Shown: positions 15,443 to 24,584 of the stretch, piece by piece | How the letters are laid out: the number at the start of each line of letters is the position of its first letter | Numbering within the stretch: the stretch's first letter is position 1 | Virus record (IMG/VR): IMGVR_UViG_3300032401_000025 | Location: 1-44,789 of that record | DNA: 44,789 nucleotides | Strand: one strand, 5' to 3' | Source: a virus | Made by a program: the position numbers and the translations under genes | Notes under the pieces: generated by a model | What the model was told of the DNA's origin: nothing | Database searches by the model: none | Seen by the model: only the letters and a program-made list of their open reading frames with translations

Positions 15443-16951
15443 ATGAAAAATCAATTTGAAGAAATTTTAAAAGCTAATGAAGATATTAAAAATAATATTT
15501 TAGAATCCTTTGAAAAAGGTGGTAAACGTGCTTTAAAACATGAAGATAAATTAGGCGAAGGCGCTAAAAAAAGAGAAAAGTTACTACCTAAAGATAAAGT
15601 AGCTGTAGTAATGAAAGAATGGAAAAAAGGAACACTACATTCAGGTTCAGGTGAAAAAGTTAAAGATAGAAAACAAGCCATCGCAATAGCAATGTCAGAA
15701 GCAGGTCTATCTAAAGCCGAACTAGATGACGATAAGTATACAAAAACAGAAGTAGATTATGAAAAAAAAGCAAGTGATGAATTAGAATCTTGTAAGTTTT
15801 GTATAAATTATATCAAAGATAATAAATGTCAATTAGTAGATGGTGAAATAAGTCCATTAGGTACATGTAATATGTTTGACAATATTGAAGAATCTGAAAA
15901 AATAGAAAAAGCAGAAGAAATAGTTTATTTAGATAATCCATTTATAGACAATATTGAAAAAGGTGTAGCAGTAGCTGGTGAAGAAAGAGATTGGAATGAT
16001 GGAAGATATAAAAAACAAACTGATGGAAGTTGGGTTAAAATAAGTGATAAAAGAGAAGGTAAAGAGGAAAATAAGAAAGAAGAGAGTAAAGATATAGATG
16101 TATTATTTAATAAAATGCATGAAAAACTTCAAGACGAAGGGTTTCTTTTTTCGGGTGGGGATAGAGCAACATTAGCTAATTTGATAGAGCGTAAAAATGG
16201 TAATGAAAAAGAAATATTAGAAAGTGCTAGACTAGCATTTGAACATGAAGATAAAAGGGATAAGAAAGAAGATAATAAACATTTAATAGATTCAATAAAA
16301 GACCTATCTAAAAAAGTTAATGAATTACGTTCTAAAAATGCTCCTTTCGAAGAACACTATAAAGTACAAAATGAAATATTTACCAAAGTAAAAGAACTAT
16401 ATGCAAAAGAAAATCCAGGTAAAACATTAGGGTTAGTTGAATATGATAAAAAAATATCTGAAATTTTAGGAATAAAACCATTTTTAGAAGCTAATAAAGA
16501 AAAGAAAGAATCATCAGCTAAAGAAATGTTAAAAGAACAAATAAAAGATAATTTCGAAGATAAAAATGTAGCTAATAAAAAAGAAGATGATAATAAATTA
16601 AACAAAGCATTAGAAACACTTTTAAATAAATCTAAACAATGTGATAAAATAGAAAAGCATTATATGGATATGCAAGATACAGAAGCTAATCTATCCAACA
16701 AGTCTCTTAAATCAGTAAAAAGTTTAGAAGAAATAGCTAAAGAAAAATATAATGAAGATGAATATGAAAAAGGATTAGCTGATTTAAGAGGTGAATTGGA
16801 ATTAGGTGTGGATATAGAAAAAGAACATACTAATGACGAAGAAGAAGCTAAAACTATAGCATTACAACATTTAGCAGAAGACCAAAAATATTATACAAAA
16901 GCAAAACCTAAAAATTGGGCTAAAAAAGAGATAGAAAAAGAAGATAAATAA
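15443..16951 (+). CDS. multi-domain head-module protein (DUF6496-like, Cys4 and DUF5661-like parts)
   Basis: 502 aa and highly charged. In order: FEEILKANEDI (5-15, a motif shared with 11278); a DUF6496-like segment at 54-90 (VAVVMKEWKKGTLHSGSG ... RKQAIAIAMSEAG); a four-Cys motif C117-x2-C120-x8-C129-x12-C142 of the metal/cluster-binding kind found in phage head proteins; the ERDWNDGRYKKQTDGSWVKI module (181-200); an AFEHEDKRDKK segment; a long coiled-coil-like region; and a C-terminal IEKEHTNDEEEAKTIALQHL ... YYTKA segment (458-487) like DUF5661. A composite assembly or virion-internal protein is inferred. Family names come from memory of motifs. A strong terminator follows. Confidence 0.6.
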   Translation: MKNQFEEILKANEDIKNNILESFEKGGKRALKHEDKLGEGAKKREKLLPKDKVAVVMKEWKKGTLHSGSGEKVKDRKQAIAIAMSEAGLSKAELDDDKYTKTEVDYEKKASDELESCKFCINYIKDNKCQLVDGEISPLGTCNMFDNIEESEKIEKAEEIVYLDNPFIDNIEKGVAVAGEERDWNDGRYKKQTDGSWVKISDKREGKEENKKEESKDIDVLFNKMHEKLQDEGFLFSGGDRATLANLIERKNGNEKEILESARLAFEHEDKRDKKEDNKHLIDSIKDLSKKVNELRSKNAPFEEHYKVQNEIFTKVKELYAKENPGKTLGLVEYDKKISEILGIKPFLEANKEKKESSAKEMLKEQIKDNFEDKNVANKKEDDNKLNKALETLLNKSKQCDKIEKHYMDMQDTEANLSNKSLKSVKSLEEIAKEKYNEDEYEKGLADLRGELELGVDIEKEHTNDEEEAKTIALQHLAEDQKYYTKAKPKNWAKKEIEKEDK

Positions 16952-16985
16952 ATTTTATGTCTGAGTTTTTTTAATTAATTGTGTT

Positions 16986-17023
16986 AAATCCTTTATTTAA
17001 ATTTCGAATAAAGGATTTTTTTT
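16986..17023 (+). terminator. strong intrinsic terminator
   Basis: Perfect 12-bp stem AAATCCTTTATT (16986-16997) with AATAAAGGATTT (17007-17018), a 9-nt loop, and a run of T to 17023. It ends the 11278-16951 unit and precedes the next promoter-like element by 25 bases. Confidence 0.9.
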
Positions 17024-17048
17024 ATTTATATTTTTTATTTGTCATAAT

Positions 17049-17065
17049 TTTTATTATTTTTATAA
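17049..17065 (+). promoter_or_regulatory. candidate late-promoter element
   Basis: Exact copy of the 17-nt element TTTTATTATTTTTATAA, ending 21 bases before the ATG at 17087. With the 15 bases downstream it is identical over 32 nt to the copy at 29495-29526. It lies directly after a strong terminator, as a promoter should. Confidence 0.5.
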
Positions 17066-17086
17066 AAGTACATAAATATTATAAAT

Positions 17087-17449
17087 ATGCAAGCAGAAAA
17101 TAAACCATCATTAACAGAAGTCTTAATACAAGATTATGATATAAGTAAGGGTGATAAGGTTATATCCAAGGAAATAAACGGAAGCTGGACATATAGCATA
17201 CATATAATAGGAAAAGATATGACAGATACGTTGGATTCAACTGTATCTTTATTTGGTACTAATGACGATAAATTAGATGAAAAATATTGGTACGATTTAT
17301 CAAAATCAGTAACATTAAATTCAGCTGATTGCGGAAAAGTGATGGATGGTTACTACTTATCTCCAAAATATATAATATTAAAAATTAAACAAAATACATG
17401 CACCGGAGGTTTAGTAACAATAATAAGTACATTAAGTAGAGCATTATAA
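17087..17449 (+). CDS. hypothetical virion-type protein
   Basis: 120 aa, beta-rich, Ser/Thr-rich and acidic, with no membrane segment. Its WTYSIHIIGKDMTDTLDSTVSLFGTNDDK ... VMDGYYLSPKYIILKIK pattern suggests a small beta-sandwich such as a virion decoration protein, but no family is recognised. It is the first gene after the candidate late promoter and its codon usage resembles the well-expressed genes. Confidence 0.55.
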   Translation: MQAENKPSLTEVLIQDYDISKGDKVISKEINGSWTYSIHIIGKDMTDTLDSTVSLFGTNDDKLDEKYWYDLSKSVTLNSADCGKVMDGYYLSPKYIILKIKQNTCTGGLVTIISTLSRAL

Positions 17450-17468
17450 ACCATAAAAAATAAATAAA

Positions 17469-17750
17469 ATGGCAGTATTAAATTTATCTAACTCACACGG
17501 AGTTAACGTAACTTATAGAACAGATTTATTAAAGGGAAATAACGGTAATTTTACTGTTATGAGTATAAGTGATATGAGTGATTCAGAAATCGAACACGGA
17601 TTAGATTTTCAATTATTAGTACATGATTTAGGGGAATTTGTGAATTTCACAAAAGCACATAATTTAAAATTAACTAGAACTGATTCAGATAATACAATAA
17701 CAACGTATGATTATACTGACGAATCTGATTCAGGTAGTATCTTCATCTAA
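17469..17750 (+). CDS. small acidic hypothetical protein
   Basis: 93 aa, acidic, Ser/Thr/Asp rich and beta-type (VNVTYRTDLLKGNNGNFTVMSIS). It follows 17087 with a 19-base gap and is followed by a perfect 16-bp hairpin. Together with 17087 it may encode an abundant virion surface protein and be a target of the downstream glycan genes; that is inference. Confidence 0.5.
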   Translation: MAVLNLSNSHGVNVTYRTDLLKGNNGNFTVMSISDMSDSEIEHGLDFQLLVHDLGEFVNFTKAHNLKLTRTDSDNTITTYDYTDESDSGSIFI

Positions 17751-17770
17751 ACATAATATTGTTTATTAAA

Positions 17771-17810
17771 CAATTACTTTAATATAGTTTAATTTATATT
17801 AAAGTAATTG
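17771..17810 (+). terminator. perfect 16-bp inverted repeat, probable (partial) terminator
   Basis: CAATTACTTTAATATA (17771-17786) pairs perfectly with its complement at 17795-17810 around an 8-nt loop. The following sequence (TATTAAAAAG) is a poor T-tract, so it may act as a leaky terminator or attenuator between the two small proteins and the glycan cassette, or protect a 3' end. Confidence 0.6.
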
Positions 17811-17826
17811 TATTAAAAAGAATTAA

Positions 17827-18390
17827 ATGAATAGAATCACAATAATAAATCATTTTATAAAAAAAAATGATTATAAATCGTATTTAGAAATAGGTTGTCA
17901 AAACAATACCACATTTAATAATATAAACATTATTCATAAGGTTGGGGTAGACCCAGAAAAAGGCGGTACTAATAAATGTACTTCCGATGAATATTTCGCA
18001 ATACATAAAGATAAATTTGATATAATATTTATAGATGGATTACACCATTCAGAACAAGTAGATAAAGATGTTATAAATTCACTAGCTTGTTTAAATGAAG
18101 GTGGAACAATTATAATGCATGATTTATTACCTGAAGACGAAAAAATGCAAATAATTCCAAGAGAAACTAAAGCATGGACAGGTGATGTTTGGAAGAGTTG
18201 GGTTAAGCTACGCCAAAATAGAGATGACTTAAACATGTTTGTTATAAATACAGATATGGGTTGTGGAGTAATTACTAGGGGTAAACAAAAAAAATTAATA
18301 AATAAATTAGAATTAAATTACAATAACTTTGCTAAAAACAAAGAAAAATGGATGAATATCATAAGTCCAGAGGATTTCTTAAATAAGTAA
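17827..18390 (+). CDS. class I SAM-dependent methyltransferase
   Basis: 187 aa. It has the Rossmann-type motifs of the O-methyltransferase 24-like group: motif I YLEIGCQNN (22-30), VGVDPEKGG, then KFDIIFIDGLHHSEQVDKDVINSLACLNEGGTIIMHDLLPED. This SAM-dependent enzyme often accompanies glycan loci and methylates sugars or their precursors. It is the first gene of the glycan cassette. The substrate is not deducible. Confidence 0.8.
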   Translation: MNRITIINHFIKKNDYKSYLEIGCQNNTTFNNINIIHKVGVDPEKGGTNKCTSDEYFAIHKDKFDIIFIDGLHHSEQVDKDVINSLACLNEGGTIIMHDLLPEDEKMQIIPRETKAWTGDVWKSWVKLRQNRDDLNMFVINTDMGCGVITRGKQKKLINKLELNYNNFAKNKEKWMNIISPEDFLNK

Positions 18391-18403
18391 TTTTAAATTC
18401 ATT

Positions 18404-19102
18404 GTGAAAAATATCGCGATTTATACATGTAATTTCAACAATTATGATGATTTCCATGAACCATCTTATATTGATAGCAAAGTAGATTATTATTATTTTA
18501 CCGATACAAATTACAAATCAACGAAATTCAATATACGTAAAATAGATTTTAATAATTTTAGTTCTTGTCCTCAAAGAGCGGCTAGATACGTAAAAATAAA
18601 TTCACATATAGTTTTACCACAATATGAATATACTATATGGGTAGACTCTTCTTTCATTATCAATTTTACAAACACCGAAGAATTTATTAAAAAAGCATTA
18701 GCTAATAAACAAATAGCGTGTTATAAACACGGTTCTATAAATAGTTTTCAAACATGTATATATGATGAAGCTAGAGTATGTATAGAGGCCGGTTTAGATA
18801 ATAAGGACCTGATAACGAACCAGATGATTAAGTATAAAAAAGAGCATTACCCAGCTAATCGTGGTTTATTTTCATCTGGATTAATAGTAAGGAAAAATAC
18901 ATATGATATACAAAAATTTAATTCTATTTGGTGGAGTGAGATTTTTAATGGAAGTAAAAGAGACCAATTATCACAAATGTACGCAGCTTGGAAAATGAAT
19001 ATTGAAATTAATAAGATAGATGATGGTTATAATATATACAACAATCCATACATAACTAAATTTAAACACATACATAAACAAAAACAATTAATAAAAAAAT
19101 AA
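18404..19102 (+). CDS. DUF616-type glycosyltransferase
   Basis: 232 aa, started at GTG 18404 because no ATG precedes the conserved IAIYTCNFNNYDDF strand. It matches the DUF616 (TOD1/MUCI70-like) glycosyltransferase pattern: YYYFTD, SCPQRAARYVKINSH, YEYTIWVDSSF, GLFSSGLIVRKN and KRDQLSQMYAAWKM. In the family this is a GT-A-like fold that transfers sugars. Part of the cassette; acceptor unknown. Confidence 0.75.
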   Translation: MKNIAIYTCNFNNYDDFHEPSYIDSKVDYYYFTDTNYKSTKFNIRKIDFNNFSSCPQRAARYVKINSHIVLPQYEYTIWVDSSFIINFTNTEEFIKKALANKQIACYKHGSINSFQTCIYDEARVCIEAGLDNKDLITNQMIKYKKEHYPANRGLFSSGLIVRKNTYDIQKFNSIWWSEIFNGSKRDQLSQMYAAWKMNIEINKIDDGYNIYNNPYITKFKHIHKQKQLIKK

Positions 19103-19106
19103 AGTA

Positions 19107-19883
19107 ATGGAAATAAACTTAACTACAAACGATGTATATAAAAGGTTATCGCAAGCATTAGAACTCGAATTATCATATTCTTTACTACGTATAGGTGATG
19201 GTGAAGCTATATTATTAAGCGGATTTGATGATAGAGCACGTTTAAATAAATTTTTTATAAAACAATTTGGATATATATTAGAAGATAAGCACGTAGAAGA
19301 AATAATAAATAATTTAATAGAAGCATATGAAAATTGTTCTTTAATAGGTATTCCAACAAAGTTACATACTGAAAAAATAGGTGGGTATTGGAAAAAAGCT
19401 TCAGAACTATTGAAAGAAAAAGTTAAAAGTATAAAAGACAGAGTAGAATACTGTTCTATAGATGTTCATACGGATATGTTAAAAGCAGGTTGTTTAGATG
19501 AGTTATTAAAACAAGTAGATTCTGTTTATTATATTTCATGTAGGGATTTGAACGAAGGATTTAAAAGAAAATACCCAAATATTAAAAACGTACATTCATA
19601 TATTATAGCACCTGAAAGCGTATACACCCCTGATTATGTTGGTAAGAAACATTATCCAGAGCAATTTAATGAAATAAAAGAATGGATAAACAGTTTAGAT
19701 AATTTAAGTGGAAAGCTTTGTATAATTGGAGCTGGTTGCATCGGGAAAATATATAGTAATTGGTTTGCGAATAAAGGAGCTGTTAGTGTAGATTTAGGTA
19801 ATGTGTTAGATTTATGGTATGGAAAAATAACCAGAGGACCACAAAGAGGAGCTCAATCATTTAATGATTTATATAAATTATAA
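19107..19883 (+). CDS. GT-D-type glycosyltransferase
   Basis: 258 aa. The LLRIGDGEAILL motif near the N-terminus (R28-I-G30-D31-G32-E33) and the C-terminal KLCIIGAGCIGKIYSNW ... VSVDLGNVLDLWYG match the GT-D (DUF1792) glycosyltransferase family, in which the D-G-E element binds metal and UDP-sugar. It begins 4 bases after the DUF616 gene. It is predicted to extend a glycan chain; sugar and linkage unknown. Confidence 0.75.
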   Translation: MEINLTTNDVYKRLSQALELELSYSLLRIGDGEAILLSGFDDRARLNKFFIKQFGYILEDKHVEEIINNLIEAYENCSLIGIPTKLHTEKIGGYWKKASELLKEKVKSIKDRVEYCSIDVHTDMLKAGCLDELLKQVDSVYYISCRDLNEGFKRKYPNIKNVHSYIIAPESVYTPDYVGKKHYPEQFNEIKEWINSLDNLSGKLCIIGAGCIGKIYSNWFANKGAVSVDLGNVLDLWYGKITRGPQRGAQSFNDLYKL

Positions 19884-19887
19884 AATT

Positions 19888-20505
19888 ATGGAAGAAGTAA
19901 GCAAACAAGAAGTAGATTTCTATAAAACAATTATAGGAGAATTGAAATTAGTTATAGATGTTGGTTGTAAAAACGATAATATATTTTATGAATTAAATAA
20001 TAATTTAGAAATACATTTGTTCGACCCAATGAAAAACCCTAGTGTTATTTTAGAAAAAATAAAAGATAAACTAAATATAAAATTCAATAATTACGGATTG
20101 GGTAGGGAAGAAACTAAAATAGATTTATATTATCAGTACGGTTCTATGATGCATAGGACAGAAGAGCCAAAATTTGATGATTTACATGATACATTTAAAG
20201 TAAAATTAAGAACATTAAAAAATTATTGCGTAGAAAACAATATAGAAAAAATAGACTATTTAAAAATAGATACAGAAGGTTGGGATTTTGAAGTAATGTT
20301 AGGTTTGGGTGATATGAGATATAATACCAAATATATTCAATTTGAAAAATTTGATTATTATGCAAATAATGAAACACTTAAAGACATATTAAGATATTTT
20401 AAAAACTGGAATTTATATGAAGTCGGTGGCAAACCATTAAATTATTTATTTACTTTGGAAGAACTTACACAATTAAAAAAAATAGAGGTATGGAAAAAAA
20501 ATTAA
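19888..20505 (+). CDS. FkbM-family methyltransferase
   Basis: 205 aa from ATG 19888 (MEEVSKQEVDF); an in-frame ATG at 19864 overlaps the previous gene and is less likely. FkbM-type features are LVIDVGCKNDN (motif I), IHLFDPMKNPS, then KIDYLKIDTEGWDFEVMLGLG, the family hallmark. Such enzymes O-methylate sugars or polyketides. It overlaps the next gene by 16 bases. Confidence 0.82.
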   Translation: MEEVSKQEVDFYKTIIGELKLVIDVGCKNDNIFYELNNNLEIHLFDPMKNPSVILEKIKDKLNIKFNNYGLGREETKIDLYYQYGSMMHRTEEPKFDDLHDTFKVKLRTLKNYCVENNIEKIDYLKIDTEGWDFEVMLGLGDMRYNTKYIQFEKFDYYANNETLKDILRYFKNWNLYEVGGKPLNYLFTLEELTQLKKIEVWKKN

Positions 20506-21374
20506 AGATAGAAAAAAATAAATTGTATTTAGTTACAGGTGGTACTGGGTTTTTAGGTAAATCATTAATAAAAAGAATATTAGAACAAGGTGGACTTATT
20601 AGAGTTATATCAAGAAATGAAGGTAAATTAATAGAATTAAAACAAGCATTTCCATCTATAGAAATACTAACAGGTGATATATGTGATGTACATAGTATAC
20701 ACCAAGCATGTATGAATATAAACGGTATATTCCACTTAGCAGCAGCTAAACATGTAGGATTAGCAGAAACACAAAGTAGAGAGTGTATAAAAACAAACAC
20801 TATAGGTAGTTTAAATATATTAGAAGAAACATCTAAATCAGATATGGATTTTATATTAGGTATAAGTACAGATAAAGCCGCACAGGTTTCAGGTGTATAT
20901 GGGGCATCTAAAATGTTAATGGAAAAATTATTTAGACAATTTGAAAGTAACAATACACAAATAGAATATAGAATTGTTAGATATGGCAATGTATTATATT
21001 CAACAGGTTCAGTATTGTGTAAGTGGAAAGAAAGAATAAAGAACGCAGAACATATAGTTATTACAGAACCATTAGCAACTAGATATTTTTGGACAGTAGA
21101 ACAAGCTATAGATTTGATATTTAATTGTATGGAAAATGCTACTAATAGTTCTCCATTTTGCCCAGAAATGAAATCTATATCAATAGGTGATTTATTATTA
21201 GCAATGGTTGATAAATACTTACCACATGATATAGATAAACAGATATACTTAAATAATGTAAAAACAATAGGTTTACAAAAAGGAGAAAATTTACATGAAA
21301 AGATATTAGAAGATGGAAAAAATTCTAATGAAGTAGAAAAATTTACTATAGAAGAAATAATAAAAATGATATGA
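20490..21374 (+). CDS. NAD(P)-dependent UDP-GlcNAc 4,6-dehydratase-like (PseB/FlaA1-type)
   Basis: 294 aa extended short-chain dehydrogenase/reductase. It has the Rossmann motif VTGGTGFLG (T16-G23), FHLAAAKHV, STDKA (S126-K129) and YGASK (Y137, K141), then RYGNVLYSTGSV and LATRYFWTVEQAIDLI, close to the PseB/FlaA1 pattern. The T-D-K and Tyr spacing agrees with that family's active site. Reaction: dehydration (and, in PseB, 5-epimerisation) of UDP-GlcNAc to a 4-keto-6-deoxy sugar. The DegT aminotransferase at 22905 is the natural next step. It is slightly shorter than usual (about 330). Confidence 0.8.
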   Translation: MEKKLKIEKNKLYLVTGGTGFLGKSLIKRILEQGGLIRVISRNEGKLIELKQAFPSIEILTGDICDVHSIHQACMNINGIFHLAAAKHVGLAETQSRECIKTNTIGSLNILEETSKSDMDFILGISTDKAAQVSGVYGASKMLMEKLFRQFESNNTQIEYRIVRYGNVLYSTGSVLCKWKERIKNAEHIVITEPLATRYFWTVEQAIDLIFNCMENATNSSPFCPEMKSISIGDLLLAMVDKYLPHDIDKQIYLNNVKTIGLQKGENLHEKILEDGKNSNEVEKFTIEEIIKMI

Positions 21375-22144
21375 AAAAATTTAAAGGTACTTGGGTTCCG
21401 ATAGAGTCATCATATATACAAGCATGTAGCGAAATAATAAATAGAGATATACATAATTTTAAAAGACACTCTGTTTACTCTAAATTTATAAGTCCGGGTA
21501 AACCTTTAAGCGTAGCAATGGAATATTATAAATACATTGAAAAAAAATATTTTTATCTTTATTCTTTTTTTGATAAATTTTCAACAAATGATTCAATCGG
21601 AGATCCAATAGTACATGATTTAGAAGGTATTAAATTATCTTCAAGTACTTTACAAATGATAAAAATATTAGGAGATATACAATTATATTTTGGGGATTTA
21701 AATAATAGTGATATTATAGAAATAGGTGGCGGTAATGGGGGGCAATGTAAGATTATATCTGATTTAATCCAATTCAACTCATACACTATAATAGATATAA
21801 AAGAAAGCCTGAAAATAGCTAAAAGAAGTTTAGAGAAATTAGTCGATGAAAATATCTTTAAAAAAATATTATTTATTGATATTAATGAGATAAAATTAAA
21901 AAATAAATATGATTTAGTAATAAGTAACTATTGTATTTCTGAATTAAACATAGAAGGCCAGATCTTTTATATAAAAGAGGTAATAAGTAAATGTAATAAT
22001 GCTTATTTTTTAATGAACTGCAATCAAACATCAATAAATTTATTCGTACTTAAATTAAGTGAATATTGTAGTAAAATAAATATTTCGTTTGAGACACCTG
22101 CGGTAAATAATAAGAATAACCATCAAATAATTTGTGCAAAATGA
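21371..22144 (+). CDS. putative sugar O-methyltransferase (copy 1)
   Basis: 257 aa. It starts MKKFKGTWVPIESSYIQAC, with SAM motif I IIEIGGGNGGQ, later YDLVISNYCISELNIEGQIFY, as in the putative sugar O-methyltransferase family seen in capsule loci. It is a paralogue of the 24581 gene: the same N-terminal GTW, FIS and IG(D/A)P landmarks and the ISELxxxGxxFYIKxVI segment. Coupled to the dehydratase (ATGA) and to the next gene. Donor SAM; acceptor presumably a sugar of this pathway. Confidence 0.72.
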   Translation: MKKFKGTWVPIESSYIQACSEIINRDIHNFKRHSVYSKFISPGKPLSVAMEYYKYIEKKYFYLYSFFDKFSTNDSIGDPIVHDLEGIKLSSSTLQMIKILGDIQLYFGDLNNSDIIEIGGGNGGQCKIISDLIQFNSYTIIDIKESLKIAKRSLEKLVDENIFKKILFIDINEIKLKNKYDLVISNYCISELNIEGQIFYIKEVISKCNNAYFLMNCNQTSINLFVLKLSEYCSKINISFETPAVNNKNNHQIICAK

Positions 22145-22908
22145 TTTATATACACGAAACTAATCATAGTTTTTTTAAGTCTTTAGCGAGGGTTGTTAAG
22201 TATTATTTGCAACAATCGGGTATAGAATCTGCAATAATTAAAAATATTGCTAGTGAAGATATAGATATAACCGATGAAAATATTTATATATTGAATTATA
22301 TCTCTTTTAAAGAAGGAATAAGAAAGAAAAAATATATAGCAATACAAACAGAGCCATTACATTGTAAAGACTTTAAAGAATATAAAATATGGTTAAATAA
22401 CGCAATAGAGGTATGGGATTACTCTACAAATTTACATATAGGGTATTCTAAAATATGGAAAATAGAAAAAGAAGAGAGTAAAGATATAGATGTATTATTT
22501 TACGGGGCTTTAAATGAAAGAAGAATAAATATTTTAGATAATGTAAAAAAAACAATACCTAATATTGTTATTTTAGAAAACATATACGGTAAAAACTTAG
22601 AAAAAACATTAATAGATACTAAAATCGTTTTATGTTTTTTTTATTATGATAATTTAGATAACGATATGTCAAGAATAGCTCCATTAATATGTAAAAGAAA
22701 TTTTTTAATAGCTGAAACATGTGAACATTCTAATTTTAATTGGTTGAAAGAATGTATAGTTACAAGTAGCGTAGATAAATTAGGCGAGCTATGTAAATAT
22801 TATTTAGATAACCCAGCAGAAAGATTAAAACAAATAGACAAAAGTTACGATTATTTAAAAAATAACTATTCATTTAATATACAAAACACTTTAATAAAAA
22901 ATATATGA
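22141..22908 (+). CDS. GT-B-like glycosyltransferase
   Basis: 255 aa from ATG 22141, which overlaps the previous stop as ATGA; a start at 22132 would only add MCK. The segment KDIDVLFYGALNERRINIL followed by KTLIDTKIVLCFFYYDN ... RIAPLICKRNFLIAETCEH is the C-terminal Rossmann pattern of a GT-B type glycosyltransferase acting on nucleotide sugars. The N-terminal part is short. Its end overlaps the aminotransferase gene by ATGA. Confidence 0.65.
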   Translation: MIYIHETNHSFFKSLARVVKYYLQQSGIESAIIKNIASEDIDITDENIYILNYISFKEGIRKKKYIAIQTEPLHCKDFKEYKIWLNNAIEVWDYSTNLHIGYSKIWKIEKEESKDIDVLFYGALNERRINILDNVKKTIPNIVILENIYGKNLEKTLIDTKIVLCFFYYDNLDNDMSRIAPLICKRNFLIAETCEHSNFNWLKECIVTSSVDKLGELCKYYLDNPAERLKQIDKSYDYLKNNYSFNIQNTLIKNI

Positions 22909-24008
22909 TACCACTATTCAAAGTACATATGACACCAAATATTGGTGCTAAATTAGAAGAAGTTTTAATGTCTGGGTTTATTGGCCAGGGTAAAAAAGTA
23001 GAAGAATTTGAAGATTTTTTAAAATGTATTTTACAAAATAAATATATTTTGACTGTAAATTCAGCTACTTCAGCATTACATACATTATTACATATGTTTA
23101 AGGAAAAGGATTGTGAGGTATTAACTTCACCATTAACCTGCACAGCTACTAATTGGCCAATATTAGCTAATGGTATGAAAATAAAATGGGTTGATGTAGA
23201 TGATACTTGTAATATGGATTTAGAAGACCTTGAAAGAAAATTATCACCTACTACAAAAATAATAATGTTAGTTCATTGGGGTGGTTATCCAATTGATTTA
23301 ACGAAAATACAGCAAATAAGAGAAAAGTGTTTAGAATTATATGGATTTATGCCTATTGTTATTCAAGATTGCGCTCATTCAATGAAAAGTACATATAAAG
23401 GTAATCAATTAAGCTGTTATTATAATGGAGCATATTCATTTCAAGCAATAAAACATTTTACAACAGTAGATGGTGGTTGCTTGTTTGTTAACAGCAAAGA
23501 AAATTATGAAAGAGCTAAATTATTAAGGTGGTATGGCATAGACAGAGAATCTAATAAAAAGGATTTTAGATGCGAAGAAAACATTTATGAATGGGGATAT
23601 AAATTTCACATGAATGACGTTAATGCAACTATAGGTATACACAATTTACCAGCTATTGATTTTGTAGTTTCCAAACATAGAAATAATTCTAATTATTTTG
23701 ACACTGCTTTATTAAATACAAGTGGTATTACAGTAATAGAAAAAGAACAAGATAGAATTTCATCACAATGGATTCATACTATACATATAGAAAGAAGAGA
23801 TGATTTTATAAAATATATGACAGAAAAAGGTATAATGACTTCTAGAGTACATGAAAGAAACGATAAACACACTTGTGTAAGCGACTTTAAAACACAATTA
23901 CCCCAATTAGAGAAAGTTGTTAAAACAATGGTTTGTATACCAAATGGGTGGTGGGTGGCAAATGAAGATAGGGAATATATTACAGAAACTATAAAGAAGG
24001 GTTGGTAA
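22905..24008 (+). CDS. DegT/DnrJ/EryC1/StrS-type PLP aminotransferase
   Basis: 367 aa, full family length. The PLP lysine is K183 in SFQAIKHFTTVDGG. Other family landmarks are NSATSALHTLL (substrate/PLP phosphate loop), IVIQDCAHS with D155, and the C-terminal SSQWIHTIHIERRDDF. It aminates the 4-keto sugar made by the PseB-like enzyme, so the pair should give a UDP-4-amino-4,6-dideoxy sugar. Coupled on both sides to neighbours. Confidence 0.88.
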   Translation: MIPLFKVHMTPNIGAKLEEVLMSGFIGQGKKVEEFEDFLKCILQNKYILTVNSATSALHTLLHMFKEKDCEVLTSPLTCTATNWPILANGMKIKWVDVDDTCNMDLEDLERKLSPTTKIIMLVHWGGYPIDLTKIQQIREKCLELYGFMPIVIQDCAHSMKSTYKGNQLSCYYNGAYSFQAIKHFTTVDGGCLFVNSKENYERAKLLRWYGIDRESNKKDFRCEENIYEWGYKFHMNDVNATIGIHNLPAIDFVVSKHRNNSNYFDTALLNTSGITVIEKEQDRISSQWIHTIHIERRDDFIKYMTEKGIMTSRVHERNDKHTCVSDFKTQLPQLEKVVKTMVCIPNGWWVANEDREYITETIKKGW

Positions 24009-24009
24009 T

Positions 24010-24584
24010 ATGGAAAAATTAGAAAAATTAAAAAGGGAAATAGGCATACATAAATATGTATACTTGGATACACTATATGATGAAGTTATAAAAAATACAC
24101 CATCGAAAATAATAGATTTTGGTACTAAAACAGGGCTAACAGCTATAACAATGGCATTAGCTTTAAAAGAATTAAATAATAGTGGTCATATAATAACATA
24201 TGATAGTTGGGATGAAAATGTAAAAGATTGTTTGAAAGGTCATAATTTTACTTATAATGAAGCTAAAGAAAATATAGAAAGATATAGTGTTGAAAATATA
24301 ATTAAAATAAAAACAATGGATTTTTGGGATTGGGTGACTAATGTAGAAAATTTTGACATGATGTATATTGATATAGATAACGATGGTGGTAAATTATTAA
24401 AATTATACAACTCAACGATTCAATTAATACAAGGTGGAGCTATAATATTATTTGAAGGGGTTCTATCGAAAGAGACAATGTTCCATGGATGAAAGATAGA
24501 GTGAAAATAAACGGCGTAAAAAACAAAATACATTATACAATAATAAATGAAAAATTTCCATCATTATCAAAAATAAGTATATGA
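24010..24584 (+). pseudogene. class I methyltransferase gene broken by a frameshift
   Basis: The frame from 24010 gives 160 aa ending FEGVLSKETMFHG at 24492. It contains IIDFGTKTGLTAITMAL (SAM motif I), IITYDSWD and FDMMYIDIDND. If one G is added to the G-run at 24457-24460 the reading becomes FEGGSIERDNVPWMK and continues to TGA at 24584, giving about 191 aa with the expected EGG...RDNVPWM end and an ATGA overlap with the next gene. A single-base deletion, or a homopolymer sequencing error, is therefore likely. Residues after the break are lost in the frame as written. Confidence 0.8.
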
